The notes below the pieces were generated by a model that saw nothing but the letters and a program-made list of their open reading frames with translations, ran no database searches and was not told the origin of the DNA. From Papilionanthe hookeriana x Papilionanthe teres (Eukaryota; Streptophyta; Magnoliopsida; Asparagales; Orchidaceae), in the NCBI GenBank assembly GCA_022702705.1, contig CM040429.1, positions 8,954,034 to 9,018,033 of the forward strand: DNA of 64,000 nucleotides, given 5' to 3'. The position numbers and the translations under genes were made by a program. The number at the start of each line of letters is the position of its first letter. Position 1 is the stretch's first letter. Positions 1 to 12,396 of the stretch are shown piece by piece.

Positions 1-493
1 ACCATTTCTAGATGCATGTTTTTCAAGGAGTCTCAGGACATGGATTTAGAAAATGAGTTTTAGTATTTTATATGCATATATGCATTAAATAGGAGATACT
101 AATATTGGTGTGTGAATGCCATGTATGGCAGGGAATGTGGCTCAGCTAGATACAAGTAACCAAACAAGAATTTAAATTTAATAAACTAAAAACATAAGTA
201 ATTTAATCATATCAATTAAAGCACGAGCAAAAAGCTCAACACATTTACCACCGAACCAAACTTCACATGAAAAGATTATAATAAGAAATTCTCCAATGCC
301 CAACTAACTCTAACATCATCAACATCGCATTAGCAAGGTTGCGATTATACCGGATCTTATATCAGTGGAAGCAATGCAAACATGCAAAACAATAATTCAA
401 CTCACGATCGAGAAGCAGAATCGTATATGCCAAAACATCCAATGGACTCATCCACATCATGGCTAATCTAGCAGCAGCAACTACTATATTTCG

Positions 494-965
494 ACAAACG
501 CTTAAATAGGCGACGAAGAGAATCAGCCTCTTTACTCGCCATGACTCATCCAAAAATAATAATAATAATAGCCTACTCTACACAGATCCGCATCAATGAA
601 CAGCACCACCAAGATTCTTGGTTCAAAACAATTTTTATAAATCAAGCTGCAGCGGACAATCGAGAAGAGAAACCCTAAGATCACAAAAGTTACGTTGGAG
701 CTTGAAAACTCGCCTGGAAAAGGTCTTGTAATGGGCGGAAAATGATACGAAGAGAATTCAGACACCTCCGCGCGATTCCTTTCTCCTCCAGTATCGAGAA
801 CGGGAGAAAAGATTCGGGCTTCAGGGTTAATATGTGTTAACGGGGAAATGTGATGATAATATGCGACTCGCTGGCACCATTAGTCTCATGCGGTGTCGTC
901 GTTTATTCACCTTTGGTGGGCGTCTCTCTCACGTCTTATGGGTTGACTGTTTGAAAATGGTGTGA
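494..965 (-). other. Candidate promoter, leader and first exon of a minus-strand gene leaving the window
   Basis: On the minus strand this stretch reads like a plant gene start. A mixed-composition leader contains the telo-box AAACCCTAA (plus-strand 670-678), then a pyrimidine-rich stretch. It is followed by an ATG at 542 opening MASKEADSLRRLFKR before a stop some 60 bases on, so an exon-intron junction would have to lie within about 50 bases of the ATG. The rest of the gene would lie below position 494 and beyond the left edge. I do not recognise the protein. Telo-boxes are common in promoters of plant growth and translation genes, which is only a hint. The start and the splice donor are guesses. 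Confidence 0.3.
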
Positions 966-969
966 ACTG

Positions 970-3796
970 AAAGGACATCTGACCAAACAAGAATTTTTTG
1001 GCGTCCAAATTCTAACATCAATCTCGATTTTTTTATTAATATATTGCTTAAAATTAAATTTTTAATATTTATTTAAAAATTTATTGAATTGACCCGAATA
1101 TTTTTCGAATAAGATTTGAATTAAAAAATTTAGCATGTTTATTATTCAGATTTGTTTGGATTAAACAGATAGTTTTTGGGGTTCGAATCCGCCGACACAA
1201 ATTTACATTCTTTATCAAAATTGACATGAAATACTAACAGAACTTTGAACTCAACTCGAAATAAAAAAATTCAAGCTCGGTTTAGCTTCAATATTTTTCG
1301 AGTTGGTTCGGATCAGAAAAATCAACATATTTATTATTCATATCCGGTTCGGATAGAACCAATTCAAGTCGGGTCATTTATGGGTGGAGCTCGAATCTGA
1401 AGTATTGACCCGAATTAACACCCATTCAATTACATCCCAAAAAATTTATGAAAGAACTATTTGCTTTGACTTTTCAGATCCAAAAGCAACAAAAAAGTTA
1501 GTTCAATAACATAATCTTTTATTTTATTACTTTTTATAGAATGCCGTATGGGACTGGAGTTATCTACAGGACTTTAGACCAATTCAAAAAATAATAATAA
1601 TAACAGGAACACTTGCTAGATTTTTTGTAAGCGTGCAAACATTTTTTTTTTTTAATTTTACCACTTTGAATAATTGCACGCGCATTAAATTTTAAAATGT
1701 TTAAAATAATGATATTAAGGTTAAAAGTAGGTTCGAGCTGAGCATATTATCTTGGACTTGGCTTAGTAAATTATGAATTATTCATGTTCGACTTGAGCTT
1801 GTATCGAGCTTTCACATATTGTTCAAACTTGACTTGTTTAATTTTTTTATGTTTGAACTTGGTTTGTACTTTATTTGTTTATGAAAAGTGAGCGAGTATT
1901 TAAACAAACTAATAAACTCGAATGTACATCTAAATCTTTATATAAAATATATAATAAATAAGTTATACAAATCTGAATAAATAATCAATTGAATAAATCA
2001 TATAAGCAAATGAACTAACAAAAATGTTGTCATCTAGTGTCTATAATATATATATTCTCACAAGGATGAATTCTGAGATAAAGAAAAATATTAAAACAAA
2101 AGCAAAAAAAAATATAAATGAACTAGTATTACAAAGTAACTCATAATATGAAATCAATTTTTAATTGTAGAAATACTTAAGAAAACTCAAAGAGATCCAA
2201 ATGAAGCATAATATAGGAGAAAGAACAAAAAAATTGATATTCACTTTTAGAATTCTAACATGTTAATCTTTAAATAGTTAACACTTAATAATAAAACAAA
2301 TTTATAATTAATTATTAATCTAATTATACATTATGATTAAATTTATAATTAAATAAATTTTAGCTAATCAATTTATATTTAAATAATATATAATATATAA
2401 TTATACTTATATCTATGCATGATAGTGGGTATTTAACAAGTTGTTTGTTGAACAATAAATGAGTTTCATTGTGAACATAAATGAACAAGTTCAACTATGA
2501 TCATGTTTAGTTCATTTAAAATTCAAATTTTAAAGAAATGTTCAAACTTGTTTATTTACTATTTTGAACGAACATGACCGACTCTTGATCGTGTCAAGTT
2601 TGAGTTGTTCATTCAGTGCATTTGTTCATTTACGTCGACTTAAAACTGTATCTACTTCGTTTATATTTTGTTAATAGAAATAAGAGTGCAATACAATTCA
2701 AACATAGCTCTGAGGTATGTTAAAGAGGTTGTTTAATTTAAAATGAATTTTTTGTTGTGTTTTTTTATCATAATCAATATTATCTATTTTGTCAATTTGG
2801 AAATATAGAACATAGGGAATAGAATTAACTATTACAATTAAAATTCTTTCTAATTTTATTTGCAATGAGGTTGTGGATGATTATTATTTTGGATGAAACT
2901 TTTTTCTTAATACTTATCTTTAAACATCACAATACTATTTATCTTAAAATTCATCATTTTTAATGAAATCAAATTAATTTTGTAATAAAAAAAAATACTA
3001 AGAGAAATTCAAATATTCATGATTGCTCTATCAGTCTAAAACTTTGTGTTAACTAATATTTTACATCATAGTTGTGGTCATTAAAATCTTCAATATTAGT
3101 TTAATGAATCAGTCGCAAAATACATGCTACGGGCAAAATGAATGGAGGAGTTGTTTGCTTGTTGAAAAGCAATGCATTGTAAAATGAAGGCAATACAAAA
3201 TTAATGTAATGTGGCACTAGCCAGAGGTGGTGTCGGTTGACAACAATGACTAGAGTTCGTGGAGGCCTACAGTGCACGATGTTGGAGGTGGTGGCGAGAC
3301 GTAGCGGCAGTCGGACATGATGGTTGCAGGCAATGTTGGTTAGACATGGTGGTGGCCGGAGGTGGAGGTGGTCAGCAGCGATAGCGACGACCGTGTTATT
3401 GCAACAACACTTTACACTTACGCAAAGCTGTGCATTGGAAATTTGGTTAATCCATTGAATTTCAAACACATAGAAGGTGAACTAAGGAATGAATTCTGAA
3501 TTCCTTCATATTTTAAACTGGTTTTATAATTTATGTAGCCGAACGCCTTAAACTTTAAAAGTCCTGTAAAAAGAATTCAATTTACTGTGACAAAATAAAT
3601 AAACAAAAACAACATGATAGTAAGACTTAAGAAATGCCTAAATTTAACCACTAAGATTTAAATTAATATTGAAGCTAAAAAGTTATGATATTGTACTCAA
3701 AATTTTAATAATAGCTTACTTGAATAATATTAATATGGTGTCAAACTGCTAAATACAAAATGTAATTGGATGTAATATAAAATTAATTTGTATGTA
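970..3796. other. Gene-free AT-rich stretch with old repeat debris
   Basis: No supported gene. Around 1250-1400 and 1730-2640 the DNA has many near-copies of phrases such as TTCGAGTT, GGTTCGGAT, TTGAACAAG and GTTCAAACTTG, as expected of decayed non-autonomous repeats. At 3200-3400 there is a GGTGG-rich patch resembling the ACC-rich part of the R1 LTRs in inverse orientation. The 122-codon minus-strand frame over it is compositional and matches no family. Confidence 0.5.
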
Positions 3797-3801
3797 AACT
3801 G

Positions 3802-4290
3802 TGTTAGAAACTTTCTTTTGAATTTTCCAAATAGATTTTGATCGAATCAAAATCTCTTAGGAAATTGCCACGAGAATCTTTCGTTCACGTTCAAATTAAT
3901 GAGAAAAACTGAATCGATACAATAGCGGAAGCATACTCGAATCCATTTGATCGATTGCGAAGCAACGATCTTCCAATCTGCAGATTTTCCGGAGTTTTCC
4001 TTAGTTTCTCTCGTTGATGGGAAGCAGAGAATTTTTAGATCCGTGCGGATCGGGGACCATTACTCCTCTATTTAATATAACCGATGGTTGGTTACAAGAA
4101 TTGCTAAATTCCAATTCTGCCCCTCATCAAATCAGAATTTGCACTTATGGTATCCACACTTATAATTTCATGTCAAATGTGCCTAAAGTCGTAAACTTTA
4201 CTAATTAATTATACCACAATAATTTTGACTTGTTAAATAATGATCCAACACATTTATTAATTACATTGTAGTCCTATAAATTATCTAACA
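3802..4290 (-). repeat. copia-1 3' LTR
   Basis: 489 bp, downstream LTR in the element's own direction. It aligns end to end with 10016-10504, begins TGTTAGAAAC and ends TTATCTAACA on the plus strand. Differences from its partner cluster at short CAG/CTG/CAA sites (for example CTGCAGATT against CTGCGCGATT) rather than being evenly spread. Confidence 0.92.
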
Positions 4291-4304
4291 ATCTCCCACT
4301 GGAC
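4291..4304 (-). other. copia-1 polypurine tract
   Basis: On the minus strand the bases just inside the 3' LTR read GTCCAGTGGGAGAT, ending directly at the LTR boundary. A purine run in this place primes plus-strand DNA synthesis in LTR elements. Confidence 0.8.
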
Positions 4305-4799
4305 TATATATGTAAAAAATAAATGTGTCAATCTAGATCGCTCAAAATTTGTTGTCATTATTATAAAGGCACATTACTGATACTGTCCATTAATCATATC
4401 GATATAGGATCGAAACGAGTTTTCATTGTATTTGTCACAACTAAACCCATCAATGGTCACATATATTAATATAATCAAATGACATAGATCAATCATAAAT
4501 GTGTGGAATGAAAATTACATGTAAGGTGGTCGATTCATGTCAATTTTCAATCTGGTCCTACTTTACTTAAGTGAGATCAAACTTTAAGCTATACGAGTGT
4601 ACTTGAGTCGAATAAAATATCATATTTACGATCGAGAAAATATCCAAATATGTTTTGTACACAAAATAAAATATAGAGCTAAAAATATAAGTTAACAAAC
4701 TCATACTGAATCTAAATTTCCTCAAGCTTTATAACACCCATATGAGCGATATGCTCATGAAAGACCTCGGGTATCGGACCGCTTTGTAAGGGAGTCCTC

Positions 4800-6520
4800 A
4801 ATCATGGAGTTTGTTCCAATATGCTCTATCTGCAAATCCGCCACTCTGTATTCTTTCCTTCATAACAAGAAATTTGATGTCAATATGCTTTGACTTGGAT
4901 GAACTCCTGTTGTTATTGGAATACAATACTGTCGATTTATTGTCACGAAAATAACTTTAGTGGTCTTTCAATCCCTTCCATAATGTGCGGCTTAGTGACA
5001 AAATTTCTCGGCCATATGCCATGGTTGGATGCCTCATAACATGCTATATACTCTGCTGCCATAGTGGATGAAGCTATTAGTGTTTGTTTTGCACTCCTCC
5101 GGGATATAGCTCCACCACTTAACAAAAATATGTAGCTTGATGTGGATCTTCTGTTGTCTTGGCATCCAGCGAAAATCGGAGTCGGAATACCCGATGATCT
5201 CCAAATGATCCGATCTCCTATAAGTAAGCATGTAATCTTTTGTTCTCCTTAAGTACCTCATAACCCTTTTGGTCGCTTTCCGATGATCCATTCCTAGGTT
5301 ACTTAAGTATCTGCCTAAAACTCCGACAATGTACGCGATATCCGGCCGCGTACGAACTTGAGCATACATAAGACTCCCTATTGCTTGAAGCATAGAGAAT
5401 CTTTTGCATTTCCTGAATCTCGAGGTTTCCTTTTGGGCAGTCGATTGAGGCCGAACTTGTCTCCTTTAGCGACGGGGGTGTCAATTGGTCTACAATGTAC
5501 GCATGTCATATCTTTTAAGCACTTTATCAATATAGCCTCTTTGTGATAATCCAAGAATACACTGAGAACGATCTCGGTGAATTTGAATTCCTAAAACAAA
5601 TGAGGCATCACCAAGATCTTTCATCTCAAAATTATTTGATAGAAATCTTTTGGTTTCTCACAACATGCATATATCATTTGTGGCGAAGCGGTATGTCATC
5701 TACATACAAAATCGGAAAAATATGTTTTATCCTATTGAATTTATGATACACACAATCATCGACTGCATTCATTTCAAAACCAAATGAAAGAATCACTTGA
5801 TGAAATTTGTGATACCATTGACGGGAAGCTTGTTTGAGCCCATAAATGGATTTCGTCGGTTCATGAAACCATATTCTTTGGGTCTCCTATTACAAAGTTT
5901 TACGGTTGCACCATATAGATCGTTTCATCGATGTCTCCATTGAGAAATGCGGTCTTGACATCCATTTGATGTAGCTCCATATCATAATGAGCAATAAGTG
6001 TCATGATTACTCTAAAAGAGTCTTTTGTTGAAAGCTGGAGAAAAGGTCTCTTTATAGTCGATCCCTTCCTTTTGAGTAAAGCCTTTAGCTACAAGACGAG
6101 CTTTATGTCTTTCCACATTGCCTTTTGAATCCCTTTTAGTTTTAAAAATCCATTTACAACCAATGAGTTTCTTTCCTTCTGGCAATGGAACAAGTTCCCA
6201 AACTTTATTGTCTTGCATAGACTTATACTTCTCATTCATTGCTTTGATCCATTTTTCGAATTGGAACTTTGCATAGCTTGATGAAAGTTGATAGGATCAT
6301 CTTCCATCATGCTAATATTTTCCTCATGTTCCCGAAGAAATACAATATAATCATCCGAAATAGCATTTCTTCTTTCCACTAGTGGATCGTCGCAAAAGCA
6401 CTTGCTCTTGAACTTGTTCTTGAGGTTGTTGAATTTGTTTCTCAAGGGGTTCTTGATTTGCAACTTGATCAATGTCAGGAGTAAGATCCTAATCATTATC
6501 AAAAGCAATTACAGGAATAG
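4800..6520 (-). pseudogene. copia-1 reverse transcriptase and RNase H (broken)
   Basis: Minus-strand fragments carry the copia RT in order. 6012-6239 has WELVPLPEGKKLIGCKWIFK and LVAKGFTQKEG. The catalytic YVDD lies at 5695-5706. 5034-5393 has IGSLMYAQVRTRPDIAY and the RNase H entry YSDSDF. 4943-5125 has a RNase H tail resembling the family's QTLIASSTMAAEYIA block. The pieces sit in different frames with stops between them, so no full polyprotein is possible from this text. The linker to integrase (about 6236-6840) is acidic and low in conserved sequence, as usual. The family function is copying element RNA into cDNA and degrading the RNA strand. Confidence 0.88.
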
Positions 6521-6839
6521 AAACCAATTCCTCTTCAACAAGAGTAGTATGATCTGATTCCTCCTCAAAGACAAAGTCTCTAACTCTGATTTCTCCCCCA
6601 AATTCGATATCCTCGAAGAACATCTGCAGTTCTCGTCTCAAAAATTATCTTTAATTTGGGATCATAAAACTTGAAACCCCTAGATCGTTCCGAATAACCA
6701 ACAAAGTAGCTGCTTCTTGTTTTAGGGTCTAACTTTTTCTCGAAGTGGCTTGTAAGGCCTTGTCTCGGTTAGGCGACCCCGAACATGAAAATGCTTTAAG
6801 CCGGGTTTTCGCCGCGTCCAAAGCTCATAAGGTGTAATT

Positions 6840-7960
6840 GCGAGTTGCTTTAGTTGGTACTTATATTAAGAATGTAGGCTACTTGTCTTGAGTGCTTCTC
6901 CCCGAGTGAATTTGGTAAGGTAGAATGAGCGATCATACTTCTTACCATGTCTTTAAGAGTGCGATTTCGTCTTTCGACTACACCATTCATGCTTAGGTGA
7001 ACTCGGCATAGTGTATTGTGGGACAATTCCACACTCCTCTAGGAATTTAGCAAATGGTCCCGGACGTTGTTCACTTGAACCGTCATATCTACCGTAGTAT
7101 TCACCACCACGATCGAGTTTGACTTTCTTTATTCTTTTGCTTAGTTGGTTTTCAACTTCGACCTTATAAAATTTGAACACGTCCGATACTTGGGACTTCT
7201 CATTAATAAGAAATAGGTATGCATATCTTGAATAATCATCTATGAATGATACAAAATATTGTTGACCATTCCAGAAGTCTGTAGAAAATGGTCCACAAAC
7301 ATCCGTATGTATCAATTCTAAGACTTCTGTAGCTCTATATGCACCTAATTTTTTCCTTTTGGTCTGTTTTCCCTTAATGCATTCAATACAGACATCAAAG
7401 TCTGTAAAATCAATGTAATTTAGAATTCCATCTGACACAAGTCTTTCAACTCTATTTCTAGAGATGTGACCTAAACGCTTGTGCCATAATGCTCTCCGAA
7501 TTTTCATTATTAATTTTTCGCTTAGTACCTCGTAATTCCACATTCGAGTTTCATTATAAGAAGCAACGATGATCAAGCGAAATAAAGATTGTCATATACC
7601 ACTAGAGAACCAGGTTCCAACAATATTGGAATTAATAGATAAAGCTGAAACAATTGTTTTGAAATGAACAACAATAACCTAATTTGTCCATACAACAAAC
7701 GAAACCAAATTCCGTCTAAATGACGGTACAACAAAAGTATATATCGAATCCAAATAGTAACCGATGACATAATAACAATCTAAAATGCCCAATTGCTTCC
7801 ACTCCTACCAATTTTCCATCTCCCACATAAATGCATCTTTCAAGCATCATTTGGTTTTCGGTAGCTCGAAGCGACCCTGCATTGAAACACTTATGTTAGT
7901 AGTAGCACCGAGTCTAACCACCAAGTGTTTCTAGTGCTGAAGCCGAATTTACCTCGAAAC
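6840..7960 (-). pseudogene. copia-1 protease remnant and integrase (broken)
   Basis: The best-preserved part of copia-1. The 207-codon frame 6953-7576 contains the GAG-pre-integrase zinc-binding region (LWHKRLGHISRNRVERLV, then CIECIKGK), the core with IHTDVCGPF and FIDDYSRYAYLF, and the DRGGEYYG segment. The C-terminal core continues in another frame at 6850-7032 (VVERRNRTLKDMVRSMI), so there is a frameshift near 6960-7030. At about 7860-7930 a decayed aspartic protease shows LGATTNISVSMQG where a DSGAT-type active site is expected, so its catalytic Asp is not visible. Integrase inserts the cDNA into the genome. Confidence 0.88.
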
Positions 7961-8019
7961 GGACCAAAGTTAGAAATGTACATTTCTTTACACGCCAAGC
8001 ATGATATTTAGCACATTCC

Positions 8020-8800
8020 TTCTTCGATGTCATTCTTTGTTGCAAAAGAAACAACCGATATTTTCCGAATTTTGAGTTTTATTTTGTTTCTTTTGAGAAG
8101 GACCCTTACTCTTAAGCGACTTCATTCTCTCTTTTAGAGCCCTTTTCCTTAGAGGTGTTTACCGGATGAGCACTTATCGGTCTTTCCTTGCTTGACCTTT
8201 CTTCCTCTTGCACACTGATGAGAAATAAGCTCATTAAGAGTCCATTTCTCCTTTTACATATTATAGCGACCGAAATTGACCAAGCTGTGGAGGAAGAGAA
8301 ATAAGAACTAAATGCGCGAGTAAGTCATCCGTCGACTCGAGATTTAGTTTCTTTAATTTTGAAGCGATATTAGACATCTCCATGATGTACTCCTTATATT
8401 TTCCTTGCCTCGAACTTCATTGAAATCGGTTTCTTTAAAAGAATACCGGTTTCGACCTTATCGCTCTTTGCAAAGCGTTTTCAATTTCGATGAGGAAAAT
8501 TGCGGCATCGATGATCTCGGTAGACACCACACCTCTAAAGGCCTCGGGTATGCCGCGCTTTATGATCATTAGACTAAAGCGATTAGAACGGTCCCACTTC
8601 TCGAAGTTCCTCCTATCCTCGGAGGAACTTGCATCCGTAAGAGGAGCGGGCTTTTCTATTCTTAATGCTTAGATCTGAATCCGTGCGACGAGAACGATGA
8701 GAATGTTCTCTTTCCAATCCTTAAAAATATCACCCTTAAGGATTGAAACCGAATTGAGATTAGCAGATACATTAGCAACAACTGAAAAATGAACAAAAGA
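8020..8800 (-). pseudogene. copia-1 gag remnant
   Basis: On the minus strand, ANLNSVSILKGDIFKDWKEN at about 8690-8770 is the start of a copia-type Gag (usual family form: a short N-terminus, then NGxNFxDWK). At about 8035-8060 a CFFCNKE stretch is the front half of a CCHC zinc knuckle, but the following residues are scrambled by a stop and a shift. Gag forms the particle that holds the element RNA. The middle is broken into short frames. Confidence 0.7.
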
Positions 8801-10001
8801 TTTAATTAATAAAATGTTTAAATTCAATTAATGGTAAATCCCATATCAAGACACCTAATGCAACATTAATATCAAGTTTTTGGACAGTAATATTAGCTGC
8901 TTAGTGGTAATCTTGTTGTAATGATCAAACATTAACGATAACGTATATCGAATAATAAATCTATCTTTGGATCGATTTATTACTTATATATAATTCGCTT
9001 ATAATTGTTACGTATTTACCATCACGAAGTGTGTATGCGATTCGACAAGTATTAATTTTCCTTTGGGCCGATTAATACTCGCGTGAACCTACATACACAT
9101 ATGACATCCATCATTCGATCATGAACTATCTACACATGAGAGATCACTTTGGCAACATCATGCTTCAATAAGTTAATTAAAAATGATGGACGATTTTAAA
9201 ATATCATTTATTCGAATTTAATTTAAACTTTAATTTAATTTTATAAAATCTTATATTTATAAATAATGAGACTTAATTTATAAGTCATAAAAGCTTATGA
9301 TTTACAAAACAAAATTATTGATTTTATAAAATTAATCAATCCTAAACTTTACAATTAATTTACTCATTTTAAAATGAGTAACTTAATTAACTTAAATTTT
9401 AATTTACTAATTAACTAATAAAATCAAGAAAATCAATTAAAAAATAAATAAAATAGAATAAAATAAAATAAAATTAATTTTATTTTATTTTATTGATTTT
9501 TTATTATTTTTTTATTTTCACGCGAACCGGGTCCGTGGAACGGGTCCGTGAACAAGTTCCGTGGACCGGGTCCACGGAATAGTCCATGGACTCGGTCCAC
9601 GGACCGGCTCGCGGACCGTCTGCGAGCCGTTCGCGACGGTTAGCGAATCGCGAACTCCGGCGCCACCCGACGCGGCCTCCGGCGCCGGCTCCGGCCGCCG
9701 CCGCCGCCTCGGCGGCGCCCTCCTCCGGCGCCGCTCCGGCGCCGCCTCCCTCAGGCACCGATTTCGGCGCCATTTCCGGCGGCTCCGCTCGCCGCTCGTT
9801 TCGATTTTCGTCGGATTTTGCCGCCGTCGGAGGACGCGCCACCGCACCCACCGACGTCGTAATCCCTCTGCGGCATTCCTTTCTCCGTAGTCCCGCCGCC
9901 GCAACCTTTTGCGGGCGAATCCTTCGCGGGTAAAGGCGAACGAAATGGATAAAAAAAAACACGAAGGAGGAGGGGAATCTCAACAAGAACATGAACGGGA
10001 G
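8800..10001 (-). other. copia-1 untranslated leader, with GC-rich palindromic part at 9518-9945
   Basis: Between the primer site and gag lies about 1.2 kb. The gag-proximal part (8800-9515) is AT-rich, ending in TAAAA/TTTTA runs. The primer-proximal part (9518-9945) is strikingly GC-rich with runs of GCCGCC and GGCGCC and several hairpins. The clearest hairpin is an 11-bp perfect inverted repeat around one base at 9557-9579, followed by GTCCATGGAC and TCGCGA pairs. Open frames here on both strands (up to 162 codons) are Ala/Arg/Pro-rich and probably compositional. A structured leader could serve dimerisation, packaging or translation control, which is inference. Confidence 0.6.
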
Positions 10002-10013
10002 GCTCTGATACCA
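10002..10013 (-). other. copia-1 primer binding site (initiator Met tRNA)
   Basis: The plus strand reads GCTCTGATACCA, so the minus strand has TGGTATCAGAGC two bases inside the 5' LTR. This is the classic plant LTR-element site complementary to the 3' end of initiator methionine tRNA. Confidence 0.92.
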
Positions 10014-10015
10014 AT

Positions 10016-10504
10016 TGTTAGAAACTTTTATTTGAATTTTTCAAATAGATTTTGATCAAATCAAAATCTCTTAGGAAATTGCCACAAGAATCTTTCGTTC
10101 ACGTTCAAATTAATGAGAAAAACTGAATCGATACAATAGCGGAAGCATACTGCAATCCATTTGATCGATTGCGAGCAACAATCTTCCAATCTGCGCGATT
10201 TTCCGGAGTTTTCCTTAGTTCTCTCGTTGATGGGGAACAAGAGAATTTTTAAGCTATCTGAAATCAGGGACATATTACCTCTTATTTAATATAACCAATG
10301 GTTGGTTATGAGAATTGCTAAATTCGATTTTGCCCTCATCAAATCAGAATTTGCAACTTATGGTATCACAGCTTATAATTTACGTAACAATGTGCTTTAA
10401 AGTCGTAAACTTTCTTAATTAATTATACCACAATAATTTTGACTTGTTAAATAATGATCCAACACATTTATTAATTATATTGTAGTCCTATAAATTATCT
10501 AACA
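10016..10504 (-). repeat. copia-1 5' LTR
   Basis: 489 bp, upstream LTR in element orientation, partner of 3802-4290 and adjacent to the primer binding site. The target duplication AACTG follows directly at 10505-10509. Confidence 0.92.
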
Positions 10505-10719
10505 AACTGCTCATTTACGGAATTGTAAATAACATTATTGCTTAAATGTGATGTAATGTTATGATTTATCTTTTGAAATTAAGAATAGAGATTTAAAATT
10601 ATAAAAAGCTGAATAAAATAAAACGCTAGAATTTAATATGGGGGAGAATCTTATAATAATAGTATTATGTGATCACCTACTAGGAGCACTTATTGCATTT
10701 AAATTCATAAAATATCATC

Positions 10720-10975
10720 AAAATTACATACATACCATTAAATTCTTTTGTATTTAAGATACGCCTAAACTTCAATTTTTTTACAAACGGATCGCATTGC
10801 CTATGAATGCAAATGTGTATTCCACTTTTTAAAAGTTAAAATAACGATACATTTTATGTGATGTGAATGATTTGGGTGCATTCCATAAATGTAAAAAAGT
10901 AAAATTTAGGTGTTAGATATGCAAATAGATAAAAAATTGGGTGGTATATATGTGAATGCCCCTAAAACATTTTAA
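10720..10975. repeat. MITE family M1, copy with both ends
   Basis: The right end (about 10905-10970) reads TTTAGGTGTTAGATATGCAA, then an ATTGGGTGGTATATATGTG-like segment and TGCCCC. The left end (10725-10790) is an imperfect inverted match (ACATACATACCATTAAATTC, then GCCTAAACTTCAATTT). Terminal inverted repeats of about 55 bp around an AT-rich core of about 130 bp and no coding capacity fit a MITE. The exact termini and target duplication are not fixed. Confidence 0.55.
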
Positions 10976-11211
10976 TGAATGATATTACCTAAGTAGGAAG
11001 AGTCAAGTTATTCAAGGTTATCATGAGATTCCAAATTATACTCCTAGATTTCACATGTATGATCTATGCAAACTTTAAAATTGGAACGATATTGGGGATA
11101 TTTTTATTAATATATATAAATCCCCATTCATAAATTACTGAATATGCAAAAATGTATTCCTAGGGGACAAACATCAAGGAATCAATATTCCTGCATTAGC
11201 CTCAATATGTA

Positions 11212-11290
11212 GAGGCAACAACGAACTAAAGGAATGAACGGCGTCAATCTATGGAGGCAATAACAACCCAAAGGATGAGTTAATATTGTT
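11212..11290. repeat. Two degenerate GAGGCAACAAC units
   Basis: GAGGCAACAACGAACTAAAG (11212) and GAGGCAATAACAACCCAAAG (11254) are 42 bp apart and resemble the 56-bp units at 12075-12240, so they look like distant members of the same local repeat. Confidence 0.4.
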
Positions 11291-12074
11291 TGAGCAACTC
11301 CAAAAGTTCTTGGTAATTCTTAGATCGTTTTGCAACCTGAGATTGTACTGCAACATAAAGAATAAAAAGACATTCAAATAGTGAAATGTAAAAAAATATG
11401 CACAATCCAAAAGTGTAAAAAGCTACATCAAATAGGTCCAGGAGATGTACTAACTAATACACTATTACAATGTAAAGCAAAGAAAATGCTAGAATTGCAG
11501 AGACAATATCGTAAAATACAAAAACTACTTAAAAAATGACGAAAAAAAAACACTAATCCAACACAATATGTTCCTCCCTCTCTATCGAGCAACATGCTCC
11601 TGCAAGCCACTCACAACTCCCTATTCCAAGTGAGAAGTGAGAAGGAATAGCTTTGGATGCATGACTGGGAGTCAGGTCCATAGTTTCAGCTACAATCTAT
11701 TGGTTTATCATATGAAGCACTTTTTAGAAGCCTTGATTGAATTCTCATACACACTGGGTCCATAACTTTAGATTCTCCTCTTCAAAAGCCAATATCTTCA
11801 CTAGAAAAAATTACAAATTCTATGCATTATAGTTGAGGTTAGCTCGTGTCTTTCTCAGTTCTTGTCTAATATTCATCAATTCTCGGCTTTGCCAAGAGAG
11901 AAAAATTGTCATAGAGGATAATCCAGTCCTACACTGCTAACTGTTTTTCTAATAACAATATTGATATTGTACTAGTGTTATATCATATTCTCAGAACTCT
12001 GGTACTTTTAGTGATTTTCTGGGAGACAGGATCCTTCAGACATCGACATCTCAGAAATGAGAAATCTTCTCAAA

Positions 12075-12240
12075 GAGGCACAACAACCGACCATAGGAAC
12101 ATTGGAGGTTGCACTACACCAGTGCAGAAAGAGGCACAACAATAGACCAAAGGAACTCTGAGTGATGTTCTGCACCAACACACAAGGAGGCACGATAACT
12201 TGCCAAAGGAACTCTGGAATTACAAAATGTCAGTGTGATG
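12075..12240. repeat. Three tandem 56-bp units
   Basis: Units begin GAGGCACAACAACCG (12075), GAGGCACAACAATAG (12131) and GAGGCACGATAACTT (12187), exactly 56 bp apart, each with a CAAAGGAAC or TAGGAAC phrase. The period is not a multiple of three, so it is not a coding repeat. Confidence 0.7.
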
Positions 12241-12396
12241 CCCGAAATGCGGTGAAGCCCTGGTAATCACACAAGTGTACGTGTCAACTAAATAATATAC
12301 ATATTATGAGTCTGCATAATGATCTACAAATGAGTTAACATTCCAAAATAAGAAATATTCTAGTATAATAATTTTAAATTCAGCTTGAAGAATTTA

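Larger units (their letters stand above)
3802..10504 (-). mobile_element. copia-1: complete but decayed Ty1/copia LTR retrotransposon
   Basis: Two directly repeated 489-bp LTRs (3802-4290 and 10016-10504) bound 5.7 kb of internal DNA. Both start TGTTAG and end CTAACA, and the pair is flanked by the 5-bp target duplication AACTG (3797-3801 and 10505-10509). A primer binding site abuts the upper LTR and a polypurine tract abuts the lower one, so the element reads on the minus strand. Domain order is gag, protease, integrase, RT, RNase H, which defines Ty1/copia. The frames carry stops and shifts, so this copy is not autonomous as written. The long leader (about 8800-10001) is unusually GC-rich. 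Confidence 0.93.

Noticed and set aside
3101..3469. 122-codon minus-strand frame
   Set aside because: His/Pro/Leu-rich product of a GGTGG-rich repeat patch, without similarity to a known family.
9504..9992. 162-codon minus-strand frame, Ala/Gly/Arg-rich, with overlapping long frames on both strands
   Set aside because: It lies in the GC-rich leader of copia-1 where stops are rare by composition. No domain was recognised, and equal-length frames occur in other phases.
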